Below are positions 55,225-63,908 of a stretch of 64,000 nucleotides of DNA, in pieces; positions within the stretch are counted from its first letter, which is position 1, and each line of letters starts with the position of its first letter. A model generated the notes under the pieces. The model saw only the letters and a list, made by a program, of their open reading frames with translations. It was not told the DNA's origin and did no database searches. The DNA comes from DASPOF01 sp035626155. GTDB taxonomy: Bacteria > Desulfobacterota > Binatia > Binatales > Binataceae. Made by a program: the position numbers and the translations under genes. The stretch lies in assembly GCA_035626155.1 (NCBI GenBank), contig DASPOF010000127.1, positions 1-64,000 of the forward strand. The letters run 5' to 3'.

Positions 55225-55695
55225 ATGGCATCAGGCATGGGATTTTTCGACAAGCTGCGCTCCGCAATATCACCCGAGACGCGGCTGGTGGAGGAGCTGG
55301 CGGAGGTCGCGGGCCGCAATGAGATTCTGGTCGAGCGGCTCAACCGGCACGCCACAAAGTGCAGCTATCCAAACCTCAAGGCGGGACTTCAGGCGATCGC
55401 CGCCAGGGAATCCGCGCACGCGAAGATGCTTCGGGCGGTTCTGACCGAGCGGAACACGTGGCCGAAGTTTCCGGAGCAGACCGGGCACGAGGGCGCGAAT
55501 AATTGGGAGAGGCTGAGCGGCGATCTCTCGATACTCGCCGCGATCGCTAGCGGGTTGCGCCGCGCAGCGGCCATTTGGGAGGCAGTTGATCCCGCGCTCG
55601 CCGATCGGCTCTCAGAGCTTGCGGACGAGGATGACGCCTGCGAGAGCGAGTTGCGCCGGCTCACCCTGAAGTGCGATCCACAGGCGCTGGATTGA
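55225..55695 (+). CDS. Hypothetical helical protein, possibly ferritin-like
   Basis: 156 residues, nearly all helical. Helix one has AGRNEILVERLNRHA, helix two LQAIAARESAHAKMLRAVL with a Glu-x2-His, and later helices include WERLSGDLSILAAIASGLRRAAAIWEAVD and LADEDDACESELRRL. The spaced Glu and His residues resemble ferritin-like superfamily diiron or helical-bundle proteins. The assignment is tentative. A second ATG at 55237 is possible. Confidence 0.7.
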   Translation: MASGMGFFDKLRSAISPETRLVEELAEVAGRNEILVERLNRHATKCSYPNLKAGLQAIAARESAHAKMLRAVLTERNTWPKFPEQTGHEGANNWERLSGDLSILAAIASGLRRAAAIWEAVDPALADRLSELADEDDACESELRRLTLKCDPQALD

Positions 55696-55816
55696 TGCGC
55701 ACGTCATAAGCACGCGGCACGCGTCCTCAAAATCGCGTGCGATCGGCGATGCGGTGAGTGCCAGCCGGGATCGCCCGCATCGATCTCAGCCGTTGTTTCG
55801 AGGCTGAATCGGCGCG

Positions 55817-56884
55817 TCACAGATATCGATGCATACCGCGGCGCGCGAGTTCCTCGGTTACGCGGCGGATCTCGGGCGATTGCGATCGATGGGCGATTAG
55901 AATCGCGTCGCCGGTATCGACCGCGATAAGGTCCCGCACGCCGAACAGCACCATCAGGCGCGAATCCGAGTGCGCGAGAATTCGGTTGGAGTCCAGCGCC
56001 AGCACGTTGCCCCGGATAACATTTTCGCCGCGCCCGCGCACGGCCTCCCAGAGCCCTTCCCACGAACCCACGTCGTGCCAGTTGAATGCCGCTCTTACGC
56101 CGAGCACGTTTCGGCTCTTTTCCACGATCTCGCGATCGATCGAGTCGTAGGACAAGCGTTTGTACGACCGGGCAATGCGCGCCGGCGCCATCGCGGCCAT
56201 CCTTTCCGCGGCCGATGCGAGCGCCGGAGTATGACGGCGAAGTTCGGCATCGAGCGTCGCGCTCGACATGACGAAAATCCCGGCGTTCCACAGGTACTTG
56301 CCCGACTTGACCATGCGCTGCGCGACGGCCGGCGCCGGCTTCTCGATGAAGCGCGCGACTCGATAACCCCGCCCGACTGCGGCGCCGATCTTCTGGTAGC
56401 CAAGCCCGGGGTCCGCCCGCGTCGGCTTCACTCCGATGACGACGATCGACGGATGCGAAGCGGCGAGCGCGATTGCGTCGGCGAGCGTCTTGCGAAATCC
56501 CGCTGCGGGCTCGATCGCATGATCGGCCCACATCACCGCGATGATTCCGTCGCCGAGCCGGCGCCTGATCACCGCCGCGCCGTATGCGATCGCGACCGCG
56601 GTGCCGCGCGCGGCCGGCTCGACAATGAGGTTGCGCGCCGGTATCAGCCCCGCCAGGGCGCGGCGGAAGGGTTTCTCGTGCGATGCCGCTGCGACCACGA
56701 AGATGCGATCGCGCGACACGAGCGGCCTGAGCCGCGCGATCGTGTCCGCGAGCAGCGTGCGTTTGCCATCGAGCGAAAACAGCGGCTTGGGATTCGCCTC
56801 GCGGCTCGCCGGCCAGAACCGGGTTCCCCGCCCGCCCGCGATTATCAACGCCGAGACGCGCCCGGCCCTCGCCCCCGCCGCCAT
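55817..56884 (-). CDS. manC: Mannose-1-phosphate guanylyltransferase
   Basis: Makes GDP-mannose from mannose 1-phosphate and GTP. 355 residues, the short form without the fused isomerase domain. The signature is LIIAGGRGTRFWPASREANPKPL, with the metal-site WADHAIEP, then GYQKIGAAVG, FIEKP and WNAGIFVMSSATLDAEL, and the C-terminal NWHDVGSWEGLWEA typical of the GMP family. It starts seven bases after the manB stop, so the two form a GDP-mannose operon. Confidence 0.93.
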   Translation of the reverse strand: MAAGARAGRVSALIIAGGRGTRFWPASREANPKPLFSLDGKRTLLADTIARLRPLVSRDRIFVVAAASHEKPFRRALAGLIPARNLIVEPAARGTAVAIAYGAAVIRRRLGDGIIAVMWADHAIEPAAGFRKTLADAIALAASHPSIVVIGVKPTRADPGLGYQKIGAAVGRGYRVARFIEKPAPAVAQRMVKSGKYLWNAGIFVMSSATLDAELRRHTPALASAAERMAAMAPARIARSYKRLSYDSIDREIVEKSRNVLGVRAAFNWHDVGSWEGLWEAVRGRGENVIRGNVLALDSNRILAHSDSRLMVLFGVRDLIAVDTGDAILIAHRSQSPEIRRVTEELARRGMHRYL

Positions 56885-56891
56885 CGCGCCG

Positions 56892-58247
56892 CTACATCGC
56901 TCCCAGTTCCTTGAGCTTGGTCTCGAACAGCGCGCGGATTTCCTTAAGGCGCGGCTCGCTCTGCGCTTCGAAGCGCAGCACGAGGGCGGGCTGCGTGTTC
57001 GATGCGCGCACGAGTCCCCATCCGTCCTTGAAGTTCACGCGCACGCCGTCGATATCGATCACCTGGTAGTGCTGGCGGAAATACTCGGCCGCGCGCCGGA
57101 CCACATCGAACTTGCGATCGTCGGGGCAATCGACGCGAATCTCGGGCGTGGAGTTGGTCTTTGGAAGGTCGGCCAGGATTGCGCCCAGCCCGCGGCCCTC
57201 GCGGCTCACGATCTCCAGCAGGCGGAACGATGCGTAGATGGCGTCATCGAATCCGTAATATCGATCGGCGAAGAACATGTGGCCGCTCATCTCGCCGGCA
57301 AGCGCCGCGTGCTCTTCCCTGAGCTTGCTCTTGATGAGGGAGTGGCCGGTCTTCCACATGATCGGACGCCCGCCGTGGCGCGCGATGTCGTCGTACATCC
57401 GCTGCGAGCACTTGACGTCGCCGATAATCGCCGCGCCCGGCCGCTCCTTCAGAATCGCGCGCGAGAAAACGACCATCAGCTCGTCCCCCCACACGATTCG
57501 GCCGGTCTCGTCGATCGCGCCGACGCGGTCCGCGTCGCCATCGTAGGCGATTCCGATCTCCGCGTGATTCTTGAGCACGGCGGCGCGGAGATCGCGCATG
57601 TTTTCCTCGACGGTCGGGTCGGGATGATGATTGGGAAAGCGGCCGTCCATCTCGATGTAAAGCTCGATCGTCTCCACGCCGAGCTTCTTCATCACCGGCG
57701 CGGCGACGCACCCGCCGCATCCGTTGCCCGCGTCCACCGCGACCTTCATTCCCGGCCGGAACTTGAACTGCGACGTGAGGAACTCCTCGTACTCGGGAAG
57801 GATGGGCTTTTCGGTGAGCTTGCCGGGCGCTGCGGCGCGGACGAAATCGCGCGCCTCGATGATCCGGCGGACGTTTTGAATCTCCTCGCCGAAGATCGTG
57901 GAGCTGCCGACCCCCAGCTTGAAACCGTTGTACTCGGCAGCGTTGTGACTGCCGGTAATCATCACGCCGCCGTCCATTTTCCAGTGGAGCACGGAGAAGT
58001 ATTGCAGCGGAGTGGGCACGACGCCGATATCGGCCACATCGATGCCGGCCGGCACGAGGCCGTCGAGGAGCATGTCGCGGAGTCTGGGCGACGAGAGCCG
58101 GCAATCGCGCCCCAGCGTGATCGATTTCTTGCCCGCACGATGGAGGATGGTCGCGTATGCGCGGCCGAGGTCGCGAACGAAATCATCATCGAAGTCGCGC
58201 TCGACCACCCCGCGGATGTCATACTCGCGAAAGACTTCTGGATTCAT
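56892..58247 (-). CDS. manB: Phosphomannomutase / phosphoglucomutase
   Basis: Alpha-D-phosphohexomutase converting mannose 6-phosphate to mannose 1-phosphate (often also glucose). 451 residues: FREYDIRGVVERDFDD at the start, the phosphoserine loop ITGSHNAAEYNGFKL, the Mg2+ motif AYDGDADRVGAID, the sugar-ring loop GEMSGHMFF and the phosphate-binding end RASNTQPALVLRFEA. The active-site loop is TGSHNA rather than the common TASHNP. It supplies manC, and the pair should feed LPS or capsule sugars. Confidence 0.94.
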   Translation of the reverse strand: MNPEVFREYDIRGVVERDFDDDFVRDLGRAYATILHRAGKKSITLGRDCRLSSPRLRDMLLDGLVPAGIDVADIGVVPTPLQYFSVLHWKMDGGVMITGSHNAAEYNGFKLGVGSSTIFGEEIQNVRRIIEARDFVRAAAPGKLTEKPILPEYEEFLTSQFKFRPGMKVAVDAGNGCGGCVAAPVMKKLGVETIELYIEMDGRFPNHHPDPTVEENMRDLRAAVLKNHAEIGIAYDGDADRVGAIDETGRIVWGDELMVVFSRAILKERPGAAIIGDVKCSQRMYDDIARHGGRPIMWKTGHSLIKSKLREEHAALAGEMSGHMFFADRYYGFDDAIYASFRLLEIVSREGRGLGAILADLPKTNSTPEIRVDCPDDRKFDVVRRAAEYFRQHYQVIDIDGVRVNFKDGWGLVRASNTQPALVLRFEAQSEPRLKEIRALFETKLKELGAM

Positions 58248-58403
58248 CTCGACTCTCGCTTCGCCCCCGCAGAAGTTTCGCAGCCGTTTGCAGGTTCGCG
58301 CATGGCCGGCGTGGCTGGCGCGCCGCAGCGCGGACTGTTATCGACAGTCTGTGCGTCTGGAGCGCCCGGCGCAAGCTTGGGCCGGACGCACACGCATCGG
58401 GCG

Positions 58404-59141
58404 ATGGCACGCGACAACGACAATCCGGTCGCGCTGGTAACCGGCGCAGGACGAGGCATCGGGCGCGCGGTCGCGGTCGCGCTCGCCCGGCACGGGTTTT
58501 CGCTCTGTCTGGCCGCTCGCACTCGCGACGAACTCGCGGAGACGCGCCGCCTGACCGGGCTGCCGCCCGGGCGCTCGCTGATCGTCCTGCTCGATCTTGC
58601 CGGCGATGAGGCCCCGCAGGCCCTCTTCGACACCGCGATCGAGCACTTCGGCCGGATCGACGTGCTGGTGAACAACGCGGCGTGGGCGCCGCCGCGTACC
58701 GAGCTTCTGAAGATGACCGCGGCCGACCAGGACCGCATCATCGCGCTCAATCTCCGAGCCCCGATTGCTCTAGCGCGGATGGCCGCGGGAGCCATGGCGC
58801 GCGCCGGCAGCGGAGCGATCATCAGCGTCGCATCGAACTCCGCGCGAACAACGCCCGCCGGCGAGGCGGTCTACGCGGCATCCAAGGCGGGACTGGTCGC
58901 ATTCACCCGCGCATCGTTCGCGGAACTCAGACATCACGGCATAAAGGTCTCGGTGATTGTCCCGGGCCTGGTCGATACGTCGCTGATCCCGGCGAACAAA
59001 CGGCTGAGCCGGGCGGCGATGCTCAGGCCGGCCGACGTCGCCGATGCGGTGATGCTGATCGTCAAGTCTCCGCCGCACGTATGTCCGGTTGAGATCGCGC
59101 TCGAGCCGCAGAGCGATCCGATGCGCGCGAAGGCGGACTAG
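58404..59141 (+). CDS. SDR-family oxidoreductase
   Basis: 245 residues from the ATG at 58404; the open frame runs far upstream but antisense to manB, so I cut it here. The Rossmann motif TGAGRGIGRA, LVNNAAWAPPRTELLKM, ISVASNSAR (catalytic Ser) and YAASKAGLVAFTRASFAEL (Tyr-x3-Lys) are intact. The C-terminus has VPGLVDTSLIPANKR and CPVEIALEPQ, like SDRs acting on 3-oxoacyl or keto substrates. The substrate is unknown. Confidence 0.88.
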   Translation: MARDNDNPVALVTGAGRGIGRAVAVALARHGFSLCLAARTRDELAETRRLTGLPPGRSLIVLLDLAGDEAPQALFDTAIEHFGRIDVLVNNAAWAPPRTELLKMTAADQDRIIALNLRAPIALARMAAGAMARAGSGAIISVASNSARTTPAGEAVYAASKAGLVAFTRASFAELRHHGIKVSVIVPGLVDTSLIPANKRLSRAAMLRPADVADAVMLIVKSPPHVCPVEIALEPQSDPMRAKAD

Positions 59142-59221
59142 TCGCCCCGGCGCCGGCGCTCGGGAGCGCTCTCCGCGCCCGCGCAATGCGTCCCGCGCTC
59201 GTCCTTCTCCCTCTTTCCCTG

Positions 59222-59243
59222 CCCCCGCATTCAGTTGCGGGGG
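59222..59243. repeat. Palindrome 1 of the SDR-SDR spacer
   Basis: CCCCCGCA (59222-59229) and TGCGGGGG (59236-59243), perfect 8-bp arms with a 6-base loop. Outside it, CCCTCTTTCC and GGAAGGGGG add imperfect pairing, giving a REP-like long hairpin. It lies about 80 bases past the SDR stop. Confidence 0.7.
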
Positions 59244-59286
59244 AAGGCTAGGAAGGGGGTCCTAAGCGTCGAGCGCGCGACATATG

Positions 59287-59305
59287 ATTCGGAAAAATAC
59301 CGAAT
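59287..59305. repeat. Palindrome 2 of the SDR-SDR spacer
   Basis: ATTCGG (59287-59292) and CCGAAT (59300-59305), perfect 6-bp arms with an A-rich 7-base loop. Part of a cluster of four palindromes. Confidence 0.5.
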
Positions 59306-59317
59306 GAGGATCCGGGA

Positions 59318-59346
59318 TTCCTCGCGCGCCAGACACGCGCGAGGAA
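59318..59346. repeat. Palindrome 3 of the SDR-SDR spacer
   Basis: TTCCTCGCGCG (59318-59328) and CGCGCGAGGAA (59336-59346), perfect 11-bp arms around a 7-base loop. It has no T tract on either strand, so it is not a standard terminator. Confidence 0.7.
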
Positions 59347-59363
59347 AGCAGCCATCTCTTAGC

Positions 59364-59423
59364 CAGGATGTTGAGACCGCAGCGCCGCCCAACCGCGAGG
59401 ATCTCGTTTTTCTCAACATCCTG
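59364..59423. repeat. 13-bp perfect inverted repeat at the SDR 3' end
   Basis: CAGGATGTTGAGA (59364-59376) and TCTCAACATCCTG (59411-59423), with 34 bases between. The right arm touches the stop codon of the minus-strand SDR gene. It could be a mobile palindromic (MITE-like) element or an RNA 3' structure. Confidence 0.7.
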
Positions 59424-60203
59424 TTAAACGTGGGCGCCGGCGCCGCCGCCAACATCGATCGATGCGCCGCTGATGTAGCTTCCTCGATCCGAGGCCAGGA
59501 ACGCGACCAGCCCCGATACCTCGTCGGGCCTGCCGAATCTGCCGAGCGGTATGGCGCGCGAGCGCTCTTTGGCGAACTCCTCGAGCGGCATTCCGGGCGC
59601 GAGGCGATCGCGGATGTTCTCGTATTGCGGCGTGAGAACCGAGCCGATGTTCACCGAATTGACCAGTATCCCGCGCGGGCCGAGTTCCTGCGCAAGCGCC
59701 TTGCTGAGCGCATAGCAGGCGGCGCGATGGGTCGTGGTTGCGAACAGTCCCGGCGTCACCACGCGCCCGGCGATCGCGTTGATATTGATTATGCGGGGCG
59801 CGCGGCTGAGTTCGAGCAGATGCAGCGCCGCACGCACGAACCGTATCTGGCTCAGTATTTTGACCTCGTAGTCTCCGATTAGCTCAGCGTCGCTGAGCGC
59901 GCCGAACCCTCCCGGACGCGCGCCGCCGGCGTTGTTGACCAGGATGTCGAGCCGGCCGAACTCGCGCTCGACTGCGCCGACGAAGGCGGTCACGTCGGCG
60001 GGCTGGGTGACGTCGGCCCGCAGCGCAAGGCATCGCGCGCCGATCTCGAGCAGCCGGTCGCGCACGCGATTGAGGCTCTCCACTCCGCGCGCGCAAATCG
60101 CGAGGTCGCATCCCTCGCGCGCAAGTTCCATCGCGATCGCCTCGCCGAGTCCCTTGCTTGCGCCAGTAACCAGCGCGACCCTGCCGGTAAGCCCAAGTTC
60201 CAC
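59424..60203 (-). CDS. SDR-family oxidoreductase
   Basis: 259 residues from a GTG at 60203 with GGAGGC six bases upstream; the longer open frame to 60362 is a poor fit. Rossmann motif TGASKGLGEA, ILVNNAGGARPGGF, a catalytic region INAIAGRVVTPGL with an Asn-Ile-Asn-Ala start in place of the usual Ser context, and YALSKALAQEL (Tyr-x3-Lys). C-terminal ISGASIDVGGGAG. It points toward the other SDR gene (convergent). The substrate is unknown; the His/Thr-rich loop TTTHRAACYALSK precedes the active Tyr. Confidence 0.86.
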   Translation of the reverse strand: MELGLTGRVALVTGASKGLGEAIAMELAREGCDLAICARGVESLNRVRDRLLEIGARCLALRADVTQPADVTAFVGAVEREFGRLDILVNNAGGARPGGFGALSDAELIGDYEVKILSQIRFVRAALHLLELSRAPRIININAIAGRVVTPGLFATTTHRAACYALSKALAQELGPRGILVNSVNIGSVLTPQYENIRDRLAPGMPLEEFAKERSRAIPLGRFGRPDEVSGLVAFLASDRGSYISGASIDVGGGAGAHV

Positions 60204-60339
60204 GCTATTGCCTCCATCGCGCGCCGAAGCGCGCCGCCATTTGCGGACGGCCACAATCATCGCCGCTTGCAAGGTGCACGCGCAACCGGTAACGCTCGGA
60301 CGCCGGCCGGGCGCGCCTAAGCCGCCCGCGGTGGCGCCG

Positions 60340-61215
60340 ATGTCCTTCACCTTGAGGCTCACCCTTGCGTTCGCCGCCGGACTCGCTGCGGCAGTCGCGC
60401 TCGCGCCGCTGGTCGCGTTGGCGGCTGCGGGGGCGGGATATCATTTTCCGTTTCCGCGGATTTTCGATCGGACGGTGATGGCGACGATGCTCGCCGCGAT
60501 GCTCGTCGAGGCGCGCGATCTCGATCTCGTGGGGCTGCTGCGCGCTGGATTCGCAACGCCCGCCGCCAACGCGGCCCGCGCGCTGACCGGATTCATCGTA
60601 GCCCTCGCGATCATGACGATTCTGTTCGTCGCAGCAGCCATCCTGGGATGCGCGGTGGGAGTCCGCGGGGCGGCGTCGCTTCTTCCCCGGTTTCTCGCTT
60701 CGGCGATCGTAATCGCGATCGTCGAGGAGGCGTTCTTCCGCGCGGTCCTGTTCGGAGGGATGACGAACGACATGGGGCGTGCGCGCGCGTTGGCCGCCAG
60801 CGCGGTCGTCTATGCGTTCGCGCACGTCGTGCGCTCGCCGGAGCGCTTCTACGTGAGCGGCTTCGATGCGACCGCGGGACTGCGCGCGCTTTGGGGAAGC
60901 TTCGCCCAGCTTGCGCATCCGATTGCGGCCCTACCCACGGTCGCGGGCCTGTTCCTGCTCGGGCTCGTGCTCGCCCAGGCCGTCGTCGCGACGGGGACGG
61001 TTTATTTTTCGATCGGCCTGCACTGCGGGGTGGTGGTCGGCGCCAAGTTATGGCCGAAAATTGCCGAGGGACGGGCCGGGCTGCCCGGATGGCTCGCCGG
61101 CTATGGGCATCAGGCGCTGATAAGCGGCCCCGCCGCGTGGGCGCTCACGATCGTCGTGCTGATTGTGCTGCGGAGGCTGTCACGGAGCAGGCGGAGGCGC
61201 GGGCCGGCGGTCTGA
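60340..61215 (+). CDS. CPBP-family intramembrane metalloprotease
   Basis: 291 residues, polytopic, about eight hydrophobic segments. The CPBP (Abi/CAAX-protease) motif 1 is IVEEAFFRAVLFGGM (Glu-Glu-x3-Arg), motif 2 is VYAFAHVVRSP and a late His lies in FSIGLHCGVVVGAK. The ATG at 60340 is used; a GTG at 60331 would add three residues. The 3' end overlaps the end of the convergent lpxL gene by 36 bases. The substrate is unknown. Confidence 0.87.
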   Translation: MSFTLRLTLAFAAGLAAAVALAPLVALAAAGAGYHFPFPRIFDRTVMATMLAAMLVEARDLDLVGLLRAGFATPAANAARALTGFIVALAIMTILFVAAAILGCAVGVRGAASLLPRFLASAIVIAIVEEAFFRAVLFGGMTNDMGRARALAASAVVYAFAHVVRSPERFYVSGFDATAGLRALWGSFAQLAHPIAALPTVAGLFLLGLVLAQAVVATGTVYFSIGLHCGVVVGAKLWPKIAEGRAGLPGWLAGYGHQALISGPAAWALTIVVLIVLRRLSRSRRRRGPAV

Positions 61216-62298
61216 AGTCCGGCGCGAGCGGACTTCCCAGTCGTAAATCGGCGCCATCCCGCGGGGGCGCGTGCGGAAGCGCCGATGGGTCCAGAGGAAC
61301 TGCTCGGGATAGCGGCGCACGATATCCTCGACCACCTTGACGCATCTGCGCGTATTCTCGACGAGATCGGCCTTCAAGTCGCCGCTGCGCTGGACCGGGA
61401 CTTCGTCCCCGATATCGATCCGATGGCTGCGCATGTCCGGTTCTCGTACCAGAAAGACCGGCAATATCGGCGCGCCCGAAATCATCGCGAGCCGCGCAAG
61501 GCCGCTCGCCGTCGCAGCCGGCTCTCCGAAGAACGGTACGAAGATCGCCTCGCTCCGCTTCGCATTCTGATCGAACGGGATGCCGACGACGCCGCCGCTG
61601 GCCAGCGCGCGAAGCACGGCCCGCGCTGCGGCGTGCTTGCGGATGATCTCGACGCCGGTACGCTCGCGCACGAAGCTCACCAGCGCATCACCGGCGAGGA
61701 AGCGCTGCGTGTGATGCACCAGGCTTATCGGATGGCCCTGGAGCGCATGAGCGGGCGCGAGCAGCTCGAAATTACCGAAGTGCGCGGTGAGAATCAGCAT
61801 GCCCTTGCCGGGGTAGCGATCGCCGAGTTCCTTCCAGTACGAATAACGGTGATAGCTGACGCGCTTGCCAAGGCGGCGGTAGAAAAATCCGCCCAGGCGC
61901 ACGAACTCGGCGCCGGAGCGGCCCAGATTGATGTAGGATGCGCGCAGGATGCGGCTGCGCTCGGCCTCGGAGCGCTCGGGAAACGCTACCTCGAGATTTC
62001 TCATCCCGATTCGGACGTGCCGGCGGTCAAGCACCCACCCGAGCCATCCGCCCGCAATTCCGATCGGATAGAGAATAAAATCCGGCAGCAGGCTCGCCGC
62101 ATGGAGCGCCGCCACCATAACGAGGAAGATCGCGCGGCTCTTCCAATCCAGCACGAGCGGCTGTGCGCGCCGGTTACGCGGCGTCGCGCCGGCTGCGGTT
62201 CGCGCCGCACCATTTCGCGATACGCCGGCGCCCCGCGCCGATTCGCGCTCGCCCGGTTGCGCGCCGGGCGCGCCCGCCGATTCCTCAACCGTCGGCAT
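61180..62298 (-). CDS. lpxL: Lipid A biosynthesis acyltransferase
   Basis: Inner-membrane enzyme that adds a secondary acyl chain to lipid A. 372 residues: a polar N-terminal extension (about 45 residues), one membrane segment, then RRHVRIGMRNLEVAFPERSEAERSRI and the catalytic His-x4-Glu in LTAHFGNFELLAPA. QRFLAGDALVSFVRERTG and GIPFDQNAKRSEAIFVPFFG follow. The exact acyl donor and position (LpxL, LpxM or LpxP type) cannot be decided. It starts three bases after the glgC stop. Confidence 0.9.
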   Translation of the reverse strand: MPTVEESAGAPGAQPGERESARGAGVSRNGAARTAAGATPRNRRAQPLVLDWKSRAIFLVMVAALHAASLLPDFILYPIGIAGGWLGWVLDRRHVRIGMRNLEVAFPERSEAERSRILRASYINLGRSGAEFVRLGGFFYRRLGKRVSYHRYSYWKELGDRYPGKGMLILTAHFGNFELLAPAHALQGHPISLVHHTQRFLAGDALVSFVRERTGVEIIRKHAAARAVLRALASGGVVGIPFDQNAKRSEAIFVPFFGEPAATASGLARLAMISGAPILPVFLVREPDMRSHRIDIGDEVPVQRSGDLKADLVENTRRCVKVVEDIVRRYPEQFLWTHRRFRTRPRGMAPIYDWEVRSRRTSDRRPAPPPAP

Positions 62299-62301
62299 CG
62301 A

Positions 62302-63546
62302 TTACATCAACATCCGATCGCGCTTGGGCGCCTTCGGGATCACCACCAGGCCCGAGTCGGTGACGAAAAACCGCTGGCGATCGCGTTCGAGATCATAGCC
62401 AATCCGTTCGCCCTCGGGGATATAGACGTTCTTGTCGATGATGGCGCGGCGGATGCGCGCGTGCCGGCCGATCTCGACATAGTCCATCACCACCGAATCC
62501 TCGATGTGGCTGTAAGAGTGAACGAAAACGGACCGCCCCAGCACGGAGTTGCGCACCGTGCCTCCCGAGATGATGCATCCCTCCGAGATGACCGAGTGAT
62601 GCGCCTGCCCGCGCCGCCCGTCCTCATCGAACACGAACTTCGCCGGCGGCTGATCGAAGTAGGCCGTGCGCAGCGCCCAGTAGGGGTTGTACAAGTTGAG
62701 GCGCGGATGCGCATCGCGGAGATCCATGTTGGCCTCGTAGTACGCGTCGAGCGTTCCTACATCGCGCCAATAGCTCAGGTTGTCCTCGGAGTCGCCCCGG
62801 ATGCGGTTGGTCATGAAATTGTAGGCGTAGACCGGCACCTTTTCGACCAGGGCGGGAATCAGGTCGTGGCCAAAATCGTGCTCGGTCTCGGTCCGCGTCG
62901 AGTCCTCGATCAAGGCATCGCGCAGCACCTTGGGATCGAACAGATAATTGCCCATCGAGGCGAGGCACTTGCCCGGCGCGCCCGGCATCGATGGCGGTGG
63001 ACGCTTGGGCTTCTCCTGGAAGCCGAGCACGCGGAGCCCGGAGTCCACTTGCACGATGCCGAATTGACTCGCCTCCTCGACTGCGACCGGAAGCGTTGCG
63101 ACGGTGACCGCCGCCTTGCGGTCGCGATGAAATTCGATCATCTGCTGAATGTCCATTCGGTAGACGTGGTCGGCGCTGAAAATCGCGACCAGGTCAGGCT
63201 TGAAGTCATCGAGCAGGTTTATGTTCTGGAAGATCGCATCGGCGGTCCCCTGGTACCACGTCACGCCCAGACGCATCTGTGCCGGCACCGGCAGGACGAA
63301 GTGATCGGTCAACATCCCGCCGAATTGCCATCCGTCCTTCAAATGCTCGATTAGCGATTGCGAGCGCCATTGGACCAGGACGTAGATCGCGTAGATGCCG
63401 GAGTTGATCAGGTTGGAGAGGACGAAATCGATAATCCGGTACTTCCCGCCGAATGGCACCGCCGGCTTGGTTCGATCGCGGGTCAGGGGATGGAGGCGCG
63501 TTCCTTGCCCCCCAGCCATCACCAGCGCGAGAGTTCTCATCCCCAT
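62302..63546 (-). CDS. glgC: Glucose-1-phosphate adenylyltransferase
   Basis: Makes ADP-glucose, the committed step of bacterial glycogen synthesis, usually under allosteric control. 414 residues. The N-terminal signature is VMAGGQGTRLHPLTRDRTKPAVPFGGKYRIIDF. ADHVYRMDIQQMIEFH and VGTLDAYYEANMDL are catalytic-domain marks, and a C-terminal left-handed beta-helix (SVLGRSVFVHSYSHIEDSVVMD) completes it. It is followed after three bases by lpxL, an unrelated function in the same transcript. Confidence 0.96.
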   Translation of the reverse strand: MGMRTLALVMAGGQGTRLHPLTRDRTKPAVPFGGKYRIIDFVLSNLINSGIYAIYVLVQWRSQSLIEHLKDGWQFGGMLTDHFVLPVPAQMRLGVTWYQGTADAIFQNINLLDDFKPDLVAIFSADHVYRMDIQQMIEFHRDRKAAVTVATLPVAVEEASQFGIVQVDSGLRVLGFQEKPKRPPPSMPGAPGKCLASMGNYLFDPKVLRDALIEDSTRTETEHDFGHDLIPALVEKVPVYAYNFMTNRIRGDSEDNLSYWRDVGTLDAYYEANMDLRDAHPRLNLYNPYWALRTAYFDQPPAKFVFDEDGRRGQAHHSVISEGCIISGGTVRNSVLGRSVFVHSYSHIEDSVVMDYVEIGRHARIRRAIIDKNVYIPEGERIGYDLERDRQRFFVTDSGLVVIPKAPKRDRMLM

Positions 63547-63908
63547 ATCGCCTCTGCAGGGCTAAAACCCGCCCTCCAAAGACGGGGGCGGGCCGTGCAA
63601 AGTATAGGTTCCCGCGCGGCCTCGGAAAAGCCTCATCGGCCGAGCCGCCATTACAAACTCGCGGCGGCAGCGTGCGGTCGGATGTAGCAAATGACGCATC
63701 TTTCTCGCGGCAAGGCTCGATAGTGGGACCGTCCCTATGAGGCTAACCCGGCAAATTTTCCTTGATTTTACTCGATTTCTTCCCCGCCTGCGAATTAATT
63801 TCGGAGGCACAGGCCTTGCTTGAAACCTAATCGAGGTTGCTACGTCTAAGAACAGGCAACGATCGACACAAGTCGCCGTTAGCCTTTGGGGAAGGGACGA
63901 AAAGATTA
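63547..63908 (+). other. Non-coding region between glgC and the right-edge gene
   Basis: 362 bases between divergent genes. It holds the sigma-54 promoter match (63805-63820) and an AT-rich segment just upstream of it (about 63754-63800). A short GGGACCGTCCC palindrome lies at 63725-63735. I compared the 63700-63760 part with known riboswitch cores and saw no good fit. Nothing here reads as a gene. Confidence 0.5.
63805..63820 (+). promoter_or_regulatory. Sigma-54 (RpoN) promoter
   Basis: AGGCAC-AGGCC-TTGCT: GG at 63806-63807 and GC at 63818-63819 with exactly ten bases between. This fits the -24/-12 consensus TGGCAC-N5-TTGCW at all positions but the first. Transcription would start near 63831, about 80 bases before the ATG at 63909. 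An activator site was not identified. Confidence 0.7.

Noticed and set aside
56541..58403. Upstream part of the long plus-strand frame that ends in the SDR gene
   Set aside because: It is antisense to manC and manB. Only the part from 58404 shows SDR motifs.
61285..63354. 689-codon plus-strand open frame over lpxL and glgC
   Set aside because: Antisense to genes with complete motifs; its composition is that of a shadow frame.
63700..63760. Possible c-di-GMP (GEMM) riboswitch with a GGCTAACCCGG end
   Set aside because: The conserved GCAAA and GACGCAAAGCC core elements and the tetraloop/receptor layout are missing.
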